Below are positions 24,320 through 30,980 of a stretch of DNA of 64,000 bases, piece after piece. The position numbers and the translations under genes are program-made. Position 1 is the first letter of the stretch. Each line of letters starts with the position of its first letter. The notes under the pieces were generated by a model. That model saw nothing but the letters and a program-made list of their open reading frames with translations. It was not told the origin of the DNA and did no database searches. Source of the DNA: Pseudarthrobacter sp. PS3-L1 (GTDB lineage: Bacteria; Actinomycetota; Actinomycetes; Actinomycetales; Micrococcaceae); assembly GCF_030063285.1 (NCBI RefSeq), contig NZ_JASISU010000002.1, positions 124,001-188,000 of the forward strand. The letters run 5' to 3'.

Positions 24320-24382
24320 GGTGTCTCGTAACCTAAGTGCCTCGAAACACATGGGTTTCGAGGCACTTAGGTTTGAGACACC
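24320..24382. other. AT-centred palindromic site G, the most complete copy
   Basis: Two long arms, CCTAAGTGCCTCGAAAC and GTTTCGAGGCACTTAGG, face each other around AT at 24351-24352 with only one mismatch near the centre. Flanks GGTGTCTC and GAGACACC extend the symmetry to about 63 bp. It lies at the 5' edge of a small membrane gene. Confidence 0.65.
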
Positions 24383-24405
24383 ACGCTTTCGCGGTCGGAA
24401 CTTTT

Positions 24406-24600
24406 GTGGCACTGATCGAGGTGGCTGTTTCAATGATCGATTTTGTTGAATATGGCGGTAACCGCTTCGGCTATGTCCCTTGGCCGGGGGCAGACATCAA
24501 CACCGCCGTTGTCCAGATAGTGTGCAGCGCGGTCTTTTTGATGCCCGCAGCAATCATCACAGTCAAGAGGCTGATCTATCACAACGCCCGCCAAGCCTAA
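24406..24600 (+). CDS. small membrane protein, 5' end possibly replaced
   Basis: A roughly 64-residue frame from a GTG: VALIEVAVSMIDFVEYGGNR, then FGYVPWPGADINTAVVQIVC and a second helix SAVFLMPAAIITVKRLIYHN. Two membrane spans are likely. The frame is also open upstream through recombination-like site G (from ATG 24337), so the original 5' end may have been exchanged at the site. No family known. Confidence 0.45.
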   Translation: MALIEVAVSMIDFVEYGGNRFGYVPWPGADINTAVVQIVCSAVFLMPAAIITVKRLIYHNARQA

Positions 24601-24824
24601 AAGGCTTCTATCTGTCCCCATGGCGCTGGTGTTAGCTGGGATGTCGTTGCCCGGTGCCTTGCGAGCGGTCTTTTGGTGAGAACTGCGGCCGCTGCCGAGA
24701 AACGGATGGCGATGACCTGGGGTAGGGAAGTCTCGCCCTCGACAACAATGATTCCAAAGGATCTTTTCCCGGCCGCTGGGTCGTCCAGCGGCCGGTAACT
24801 GCAGGGCTTAGCAACTTCGGCCAT
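24597..24824 (-). CDS. hypothetical protein, doubtful
   Basis: A 75-codon frame on the minus strand, tail to tail with the small membrane gene. It contains KPCSYRPLDDPAAGKRSFGI, IVVEGETSLPQVIAIRF and a basic end, with no membrane segment. It reads like coding sequence in composition but matches no family I know and has no clear ribosome site. It may be a shadow. Confidence 0.3.
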   Translation of the reverse strand: MAEVAKPCSYRPLDDPAAGKRSFGIIVVEGETSLPQVIAIRFSAAAAVLTKRPLARHRATTSQLTPAPWGQIEAF

Positions 24825-24876
24825 GCTTTAGGCATGCGTTCTATTGAGTTGGTGGAAGCGGTCTGGTGGCCATTTC

Positions 24877-25272
24877 CTACTTCAGGGCTGAAGACTCTCG
24901 CGTCTCATAGCTGAGGCTGTTGAGCTCCTCGTCCAACTCGTTCACCTGGATAAGGTATCCATCAGGATCTTTGACGGTGAAATATCGGCCGAAGGTTTCG
25001 TCCATGATCTCTGATGGCGTGTAGCCCGCCTCTTCGAGCCGCTTAGTAGTGAGTTCCAGTTTTTCGTCGCTGGTAAATTGCAGCGCCACGGCTCCAGCGT
25101 CTGCGTGAGTTGTGGCCGTTTCGGCGATGTGCAGTCCTAACTGGCTCCCGCCCCCACGCATGTCGGCCCAGGTGCCGCTTGTAGCTGCAGCATTTTCCAG
25201 CAGTCCGAGTGCGGAATAAAACCTATTCGCGAGCTCGATGTCCCGCACGAAACGGATTGGTGTGACTTTCAT
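24877..25272 (-). CDS. VOC family protein
   Basis: A 131-residue single-unit VOC protein of the glyoxalase/bleomycin-resistance type: [40 protein letters not shown], then the second module with [20 protein letters not shown], where [11 protein letters not shown] carries the last metal-ligand position. Its ATG overlaps the stop of the ribbon-helix-helix gene upstream (ATGA), so the two are translationally coupled. The pairing suggests a small autoregulated detoxification operon. Ligand unknown. Confidence 0.85.
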   Translation of the reverse strand: MKVTPIRFVRDIELANRFYSALGLLENAAATSGTWADMRGGGSQLGLHIAETATTHADAGAVALQFTSDEKLELTTKRLEEAGYTPSEIMDETFGRYFTVKDPDGYLIQVNELDEELNSLSYETRESSALK

Positions 25273-25418
25273 TTGCTTGATTCTTCCTTGTTTAGAGACG
25301 CAGTCAGCGCTTCTTCTACGAACGATGACAGCGACAATCCGCGCTCGATAGCGGCGTGCTTCACCTGTCTGACCAGCTGTGGGGGCAAATAGATGTTGAA
25401 TTGGGTTTTATCGGCCAT
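25269..25418 (-). CDS. ribbon-helix-helix (Arc/CopG-type) DNA-binding protein
   Basis: A 49-residue protein: the strand [20 protein letters not shown] followed by two helices, [20 protein letters not shown]. This is the minimal ribbon-helix-helix fold, which binds DNA as a dimer through the strand. Its last four bases overlap the start of the VOC gene. The tandem GCTAGC boxes directly at its start codon are the likely operator, giving autorepression of the two-gene operon. It is not a normal toxin-antitoxin pair, as the partner is an enzyme-like VOC protein. Confidence 0.78.
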   Translation of the reverse strand: MADKTQFNIYLPPQLVRQVKHAAIERGLSLSSFVEEALTASLNKEESSK

Positions 25419-25445
25419 AGCTAGAATGCTAGCAAGCTAGCTATT
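25419..25445. promoter_or_regulatory. candidate RHH operator (repeated GCTAG boxes)
   Basis: TAGCTAGAATGCTAGC then AAGCTAGCTA: four GCTAG/CTAGC half-sites in 27 bases, immediately upstream of the ATG of the RHH gene. Short tandem palindromic boxes are typical for RHH repressors. Confidence 0.6.
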
Positions 25446-25491
25446 AAGAAACAAGGGTTTTATCGATGAAAGCGAGCATTGGGAGGTCCGG

Positions 25492-25683
25492 ATGAGGGTG
25501 CGCATGGAGCTGTTTGCCAAGATCCGCAGAGACGCCCGCGTTGAGGGTTTGTCCATCCGTGGGCTGGCAAAGCGGTCTCAGATCGCCAGGGAAACAGTCC
25601 GGCAGGCATTGTCGGATCCTCTCCCGCCGGCACCGACTCCTACCGCCTCGCCCACACCATTGCCCAACAAAATGCAGGCCTAG
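25492..25683 (+). pseudogene. IS21-type transposase (IstA-like) N-terminal remnant
   Basis: Codons 5-40 read MELFAKIRRDARVEGLSIRG, LAKRSQIARETVRQALSDPL, the N-terminal helix-turn-helix of IS21-family IstA transposases (ELF..IRRD.RVEGLSIR.LA....V...TVRQAL). The catalytic DDE domain is missing and the frame stops after 63 codons, so this is a scrap of about one eighth of the gene. No terminal repeats were seen. Confidence 0.65.
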
Positions 25684-25730
25684 CCGAGTGACACAGCCCA
25701 AATGCGGCCCCGAATGGCTGTCCGCAGTCT

Positions 25731-25958
25731 TTATGGATTCCCGAAGAAAGTCACTGCGGCGGACGTTGCAGGCGTATTCGCCATCAGGAAAGCCAGCACA
25801 ATACCGAGAAGCACAAAGGCCATGGTCGCTATCAGCAGTGGCCTGTGTTTTGGATCGTCCAGGTATTCACCAGGCTTCCGGCGCACAAGGGCCCACACCG
25901 CTAATCCCATACCGATCGCTAGGCAAACATAGAAACCAATCTCGTATACGTTGCGCAT
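25731..25958 (-). CDS. small membrane protein
   Basis: A roughly 75-residue protein, MRNVYEIGFYVCLAIGMGLA, with two membrane helices (first around IGFYVCLAIGMGLAVWALV, second LIATMAFVLLGIVLAFLMA) and a charged loop RRKPGEYLDDPKHR between them. ATG 25958 is preferred to an ATG 13 codons earlier. No family recognised. The 324 bases up to the ATPase gene hold only the palindrome at 26146. Confidence 0.6.
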   Translation of the reverse strand: MRNVYEIGFYVCLAIGMGLAVWALVRRKPGEYLDDPKHRPLLIATMAFVLLGIVLAFLMANTPATSAAVTFFGNP

Positions 25959-26145
25959 GGTGTCCTCATTCGGTGCCTGTGTTAGGGCGCGAGCCAACTA
26001 GTGCCTTTGACTGAAGATACCCCGAACAGGGCCGACGTCTAACGGCGAAGCCGCTTGAAGTTAGGTGGTCCCGGTTCAAACCGTCTTAGTGGTCCTGAGT
26101 CCGGTTGACATAGTCATTCAAGAGATAAGCCCAGGAATGGGGCGG

Positions 26146-26217
26146 CATACAGTGAACTGGTCCCTGAAAGTTAGAGCTGATTTATCAGCCCAACTTGGGA
26201 GACCAGTTCACTGTATG
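26146..26217. repeat. 72-bp imperfect palindrome
   Basis: The arms CATACAGTGAACTGGTC and GACCAGTTCACTGTATG are complementary. The middle holds a second dyad, CTGATTTATCAG. It lies between a small membrane gene and the ATPase gene, 65 bases after the ATPase stop. It may be an insertion-element relic or a strong bidirectional terminator. Confidence 0.6.
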
Positions 26218-26282
26218 TGTCAGCCATGCCGCACTACGTCAGGAGTGTGACGTGGCCGGGATCGTGAACCGCCGCTCGTCGG

Positions 26283-28463
26283 TTAGGCCGCGGCCCCGTC
26301 CTCCGAATTTCCATCCTCCGCAAACGCCCCGTCCACAAGCGCGGTGCACGCAGCGATGACGTACTCCGGGACAGCGTCGAAGTCTCTTGGATTGAGCTGC
26401 ATCACATACTCGTTTTCGATGTGATAGGTCTCGTTGACGAACTTCGTGAAGACTTTGTCCCCTTTCAGTGCGATGGGGTTTAGCTCGGACATGACTCTAA
26501 AGAGTTGCACTTTTTCATAGCCCACGTCCGTAGCGTCGAACTTGGCCTTCAGGGCTACGGCGTCCTTGAGTTCTGAGAGTATCCGCGCGTAGTCAAAGCT
26601 GGAGATGTGTTCTTTGACGGCTTCGGTAGCTTCGAGGATGTTCGTGTCTGTGAGTGGCGTCTGCTGAGTCCCCGTCTTTTGTGTCGGGACCTCCCGCAGA
26701 TGAAGCAGGCTCGACAGGAGGTCGTACTCACGGCCGCGGGAACCATGCACCTCGAACCGGCGTCGCAGGTAGATGCATTTGATGGCATCATCGCTGGCTG
26801 ACGAAATATTGGAGTCGCATACCTGGGAGAACGTATTGATATCGTTTGCCTCGATGGGCTTCTCGGTCACCAGCCTTGCCCGGCCGCTAAGGAAGTGCAC
26901 AGCAGGATCTGCCGCCGTGAACTGGCCCGATGTTCCGGTCAGCACGATGTCCACGGCCGGTTCGATGTCGTGAGTAAGAAGAAGCGATGTTACGTTGCGG
27001 AGGCTGTTCTTACCGTGGAACAGCTGGTGGAGGATTGCGAACTTCTTCGTCTTATCGAAGCTGGAGATCGGATCGTCCAGTACAACTAGGTCTGGTTGCT
27101 CCCGATTTACATGATGCATGAACAGCACCAGCGCAAAAGCGTTTTTCTCGCCATAGCTTAAATGACTTGATGCAGACTCGAGGTGTCCAGGAGCGTCCTT
27201 GTGTTCCAGGAGCATGCGATATGAATCCCCGGTGGCCTCAATCCGGACTGAGTATTGATAGCCCGCGGAATTGAGAAACTCATTTATTGATGTCTGGTTG
27301 ATCTGAATTAGTTTCGCAACCCTCCTCTTCTGTTCTGAAATGTTGCGTCGAACATCGATGATCTGGATCGCAACTTCGTCAAGCTTCGCGTTGATCAGAT
27401 CCACTACCACCGTAGTTGCGTCCGAATTGAGTGCATGTAGTAGGGACAGATCGACCTTGAGTTCTTTTAGGAGGGTCCCCACATCTTTTTCGTCTCGCAG
27501 GGCATGGAACGACAGTTTTTGTAGCGCGGAAAGCTTTAGGAGGAGCGTCTCCACCTGTCCTCGCAAAGTGGCAAGGAAGAGGCCCTCCTCCGGTGTGATT
27601 TCAGTGAGGGATGTCGTCAAGGCTTCTAGCTGCGTTAGGTAACCGGGTTCAAAGTAGCGGCCGAGCTTATCTATGGCGTTCCGCAGCGCACTCATATTCT
27701 TGACCGCGGCGGACTCGTATTCCGCAGATACCTGGGTTGCAGTGGCTTTGTCCACACTTTGGACCGAGCAGAACGGGCAGTTTTCGGAGAGGTCGAGGAA
27801 CGCCTTTCCCTTCGATTGCCAAGTGATCCAACCCGCTGGATCACTGCTTTGCAGAAAACCTGTGTAGCCCTGTAGCGGCATTGGAATATTCTTGAGCTTG
27901 CCGCCAACTCCCAGGGCTTTGAATCCTCGGCTGGTCTTTGCAACGGCACCTGTTTTTGTAACGTTGAAAGCATCACGCAGCTCAGTGAAGCTGAGTAGAG
28001 CTTCGTTGAACTCTGTCTGCTGCGCAAACGTCTCTTTCAGAGACTGGAACATGGACTCGATCTTTTCGAGTCCCTGCTTGTAGTCGTCCGTGTTGATAAA
28101 AATCTCGAAGCTATTTTTGAGTACCTCGTCGGGCTGGAACACAAACTGCGATACGTAGGCATCGTTGAAGGTCAGTACGCTGTTGATCTCTTCAGCGCCT
28201 TCTACGGTTGGTTGTGGGCCGTCGGATGTTGCCCGGTACTTGAAAGGGGTCAATTCATCCAGGGTTCCCCCCTCGGTACGTAGAGTGAGCGCTCGAGCGA
28301 TTGTGCTCTTGCCGAGGCCGTTGGGCCCGTACTTGATGTTTAGAGATGACCGGCGAAGGGAGATATTCACCTCGCCAATACTGTTGCAGTCCTTGATTTT
28401 GATTTGGTAACCAGCCGGCGCGTTTCGTTCCACTTTCACAGTGTCAATCTCGGGCTCAGTCAT
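26283..28463 (-). CDS. AAA_13-type ATPase, RloC/PrrC-like, probable defence protein
   Basis: A roughly 726-residue ABC/SMC-like ATPase. Walker A is YGPNGLGKST (about 45-54), the ABC signature is LSYGEKNAF (435-443), Walker B is DLVVLDDPISSFD (458-470) and the H-loop is LLLTHD (494-499). A CPFC pair (229-232) sits amid coiled-coil, as in the zinc hook of RloC and Rad50. The C-terminus (about 530-726) is non-ATPase, with NETYHIENEYVMQLNPRDFD. RloC and PrrC are tRNA anticodon nucleases triggered by phage; I infer a defence role but see no certain nuclease triad. ATG 28463 is chosen over an upstream ATG because AGGGGGTGG precedes it. Confidence 0.72.
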   Translation of the reverse strand: MTEPEIDTVKVERNAPAGYQIKIKDCNSIGEVNISLRRSSLNIKYGPNGLGKSTIARALTLRTEGGTLDELTPFKYRATSDGPQPTVEGAEEINSVLTFNDAYVSQFVFQPDEVLKNSFEIFINTDDYKQGLEKIESMFQSLKETFAQQTEFNEALLSFTELRDAFNVTKTGAVAKTSRGFKALGVGGKLKNIPMPLQGYTGFLQSSDPAGWITWQSKGKAFLDLSENCPFCSVQSVDKATATQVSAEYESAAVKNMSALRNAIDKLGRYFEPGYLTQLEALTTSLTEITPEEGLFLATLRGQVETLLLKLSALQKLSFHALRDEKDVGTLLKELKVDLSLLHALNSDATTVVVDLINAKLDEVAIQIIDVRRNISEQKRRVAKLIQINQTSINEFLNSAGYQYSVRIEATGDSYRMLLEHKDAPGHLESASSHLSYGEKNAFALVLFMHHVNREQPDLVVLDDPISSFDKTKKFAILHQLFHGKNSLRNVTSLLLTHDIEPAVDIVLTGTSGQFTAADPAVHFLSGRARLVTEKPIEANDINTFSQVCDSNISSASDDAIKCIYLRRRFEVHGSRGREYDLLSSLLHLREVPTQKTGTQQTPLTDTNILEATEAVKEHISSFDYARILSELKDAVALKAKFDATDVGYEKVQLFRVMSELNPIALKGDKVFTKFVNETYHIENEYVMQLNPRDFDAVPEYVIAACTALVDGAFAEDGNSEDGAAA

Positions 28464-28667
28464 GGCCCACCCCCTGTATATTTCATGACGATCTGTTTTG
28501 ATCTGCCATTTCGGCTCGTGGTTCAAAGTTCGACGCTTTGCGCCGCACTTGAACTTTCTATGAAACATACCGGGTTTTACGAATGTGGCATCTGGCCGCG
28601 CCGGGATGAAATCACTGTTCACACAATCCGGGTCTTGCTGTGCGTCCCACCATGCATGTAGATCTTA

Positions 28668-28696
28668 ATGCCCGGTGAAGGTCCCTCAACCGCAAC
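28668..28696 (+). repeat. gene-end motif upstream of the ATPase
   Basis: CGGTGAAGGTCCCTCAACCG folds with CGGT/ACCG and AGG/CCT pairs. It follows no plus-strand gene. Confidence 0.5.
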
Positions 28697-28707
28697 AGCC
28701 CCGACGC

Positions 28708-28873
28708 CTCGTATCCCTAGGGTTAAGAGGCGTCTCACGGACCCAGAAATCAGAAGCGGGGGAGTGGCTCGCGTTCCCCGGGTTTCTGCGGTTTCGGCCT
28801 CAGCCGAAATTTCTCGTATCTATGTGTTGTAAGTTACTGGTTGAATTGATGCACACACTGTTAGTTATGAGAC
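28708..28873. promoter_or_regulatory. res-like region of the serine recombinase
   Basis: A TA-centred palindrome (CTCGTATCC / GGTTAAGAG, centre 28718-28719) and, 104 bp later, an AT-centred site (CTCGTATCTATGTGTTG, centre 28822-28823) lie directly before the recombinase start. GTTAGTTATGAGAC at 28860-28873 matches the outer end of the right arms at sites D, E and G. Several subsites in front of a resolvase gene is the classic res layout. Confidence 0.55.
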
Positions 28874-28888
28874 ATGTTGGAGGTTGTT

Positions 28889-29470
28889 GTGGGGAAGTTG
28901 ATTGGTTATGCGCGGGTGTCGACGCGGCAGCAGTCTACTGATCGGCAGGAGCAAGATCTTCTTGCGGCCGGTGTACGCCGTGATGATCTGTACGTGGATC
29001 ACGGGGTCTCTGGTGCGAGGGCGTCGAGGCCTGAGTTTGATCGGGCCTTGGAGGCGTTGGTTGAGGGGGACACTCTGGTGATTACGACACTTGATCGTTT
29101 GGGACGCTCGACGCAGAACATGTTGGCGTTTGCTAATGAGTTACGTGATCGGGGTGCTGGGTTGCGTGTGTTGAATCTTGGGGGAGGGGATGTGGATACA
29201 ACGACCCCGATGGGGTCGATGTTGTTCACGATCATGGCTGCCCTGGCTCAGATGGAACATGAGATCAAAAGCGAACGCGTCACTGATTCCATCAGCAAAC
29301 GCAGGGCAGCAGGGAAGAACCTGGGCGGCCGGCCTGTACGGGTAACCGATAGTCAGATCCGTACCGCCATGCGCCTAGTTGATGGCGGGGAACCTGCTGC
29401 CCAGGTCGCGCGGGATCTTGGAATGTCCCGGGCAACGTTCTACAGACGCTCACGGGGCCTTGTCGGCTAG
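28889..29470 (+). CDS. serine recombinase, resolvase/invertase (Pin-like) family
   Basis: A 193-residue small serine recombinase. The catalytic serine is Ser11 in LIGYARVSTRQQ. The arginines that follow lie in SRPEFDRALE and TTLDRLGRSTQNM, and the long E helix is IMAALAQMEHEIKSERVTD. The C-terminal helix-turn-helix (IRTAMRLVDGGEPAAQVARD then LGMSRATFYRRSRG) binds DNA. GGAGG lies 6 bases before the GTG at 28889, so this start is preferred to ATG 28874. All catalytic motifs are intact. It is the only intact recombinase in the window and the best candidate to act on the palindromic sites. Confidence 0.9.
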   Translation: MGKLIGYARVSTRQQSTDRQEQDLLAAGVRRDDLYVDHGVSGARASRPEFDRALEALVEGDTLVITTLDRLGRSTQNMLAFANELRDRGAGLRVLNLGGGDVDTTTPMGSMLFTIMAALAQMEHEIKSERVTDSISKRRAAGKNLGGRPVRVTDSQIRTAMRLVDGGEPAAQVARDLGMSRATFYRRSRGLVG

Positions 29471-29736
29471 GTCAGAGGGTCAATCAAGTCGAAGCTTTCA
29501 CAACAATAGAAATTCCCGTATGACAGCGCAAAGGCTGATCAATTTCACTTAGAAAGAATCCCCAATAATGCCGGTTATCCATTGCATCACCACGACGGCA
29601 AAATCAAGATTTTCAGTACGCCCCGGGCAGCGCAACCCCACGACCCAAGAGAAATCGACGAAATTCTAAAGTTTTCAGCCAGGGAAGGACAATTTTCGAC
29701 GGAGGAATCTTCCATGGAAACGTCCCAACCGGTATT

Positions 29737-30156
29737 TTGGGTATACATATCAACAATTGCGGATACTGCGGAAGAGAATCCATGTTGAAGGGTGCTGTAG
29801 GCAAAATCCTGTGCGCGCTGACCCCGCGACCGTCAGATGAGGGCCCCGCCATGATGATTCCGCTCTGGGACTACACCCTTCCGAATCACTACCAGAGTGA
29901 AGAAACTCACCCACACAGCAGCTCGACGTCCTTCGACCCACTGAGCATGGCGTATCGAGTATGGAACGCGAACGAAGAACGAATTCAGCGCTGCCACCCA
30001 GCTCACGAGGCTCGCCTCCTAGGACTGTCCGCAGATAACTGGTACGAAATATTTATAGAGCTTCATGAAAGTGGTGGAGTCGAATGGGACGCACTGAGAA
30101 AATTCCACTATTTTGTCGAAGTCGGCCTTGAAGAAGCGGCACTCCGAGCCATGTAA
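29737..30156 (+). CDS. hypothetical protein
   Basis: A frame of up to 139 codons, open without ATG as far back as 29569. It holds a cysteine pair (NCGYCGR), then SMLKGAVGKILCALTPRP and a charged C-terminal half (AHEARLLGLSADNWYEIFIE, then GVEWDALRKFHYFVEVGL). The end looks like real protein. The start is unclear; ATG 29782 is an alternative. No family is recognised. Downstream of the recombinase, it may be cargo. Confidence 0.4.
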   Translation: MGIHINNCGYCGRESMLKGAVGKILCALTPRPSDEGPAMMIPLWDYTLPNHYQSEETHPHSSSTSFDPLSMAYRVWNANEERIQRCHPAHEARLLGLSADNWYEIFIELHESGGVEWDALRKFHYFVEVGLEEAALRAM

Positions 30157-30373
30157 GAAGGATCAAAAATGAATATCCATGACTCTCAACCATGGTGTGG
30201 TGCCCCAGTACTAGCCTTGGAACGATGACCTGGGATAGGACAGTGCCTTTGGAATCAAGAATTTTGCCTCGTTCGGAGGCCAGAACAGAATTGTAGGAGC
30301 GGGTATTGGCAGCCTTCGCCGCAGCCCATTTCTAAGGCGAGGCTTCAGACCTAAACATAGGTTGGCTGATCGT

Positions 30374-30843
30374 TTTTGTATGCGCTGTTATCAGCGCGAG
30401 TACGCTCCTGCATAGCCGCAATCGAGGCGAGGACGGCCCCGGTGCTCTGATGGTACCGACGATGGACCTTCTTGGAAGCTAGCCGTGCAACATGTTGATT
30501 TTTGCTAATGAGTTGCGTGGGCGGGGTGCGGGGTTGCGTGTGTTGAATCTTGGGGGAGGGGATGTGGATACAACGACGCCGATGGGGTCGGTGGTGTTCA
30601 CGATCATGGCTGCCTTGGCGCAGATGGAACATGAGATCAAAAGCGAACGCCTCACCGATTGCATCAGCAAACGCAGGGAAGCGGGTAAGGATCTGGGTGG
30701 CCGACCTGTACGTGTTATGGATAGTCAGATCCGAACAGCCATGCGCCTGGTCGATGCTGGGGAACTTGCCGCTTAGGTTGCGTGGGATCTTGGGATGTCC
30801 GGGGTCTACGTTTTATAGACAATCACGGAAACTTTTCGGCTAG
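30374..30843 (+). pseudogene. decayed serine recombinase gene
   Basis: From 30492 on, the DNA is close to codons 77 onward of the intact recombinase (MLIFANELRGRGAGLRVLNL and the E-helix block), then a TAG breaks it at 30775 and the helix-turn-helix is frameshifted. An eroded N-terminal part may lie at 30374-30400 (TATGCGCTGTTATCAGC), where the intact gene has TATGCGCGGGTGTCGAC. The part with the catalytic arginines is lost. A similar relic is at 60985-61423. Confidence 0.75.
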
Positions 30844-30980
30844 GTTGAAGAGTCAAAAAATGGAGGCAGCCCCGGCAGTCCAAAGTGTCAATCAAACCTT
30901 CAGGAGCCCCTTTCACTCGCAAAGATTGTCCCCACGGGTTAAGAAGTCAATCAAACTCTCAGCAGTTCCGTGCGTGTTGG

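Noticed and set aside
25269..25418. Antitoxin of a toxin-antitoxin pair
   Set aside because: The RHH gene is coupled to a VOC protein, not to a toxin-like gene.
26060..26085. tRNA-like T-arm (CCGGTTCAAACCG)
   Set aside because: No acceptor stem, anticodon arm or CCA could be placed around it.
29582..29788. 68-codon frame after the recombinase
   Set aside because: It overlaps the more protein-like frame 29737-30156 and shows no domain.
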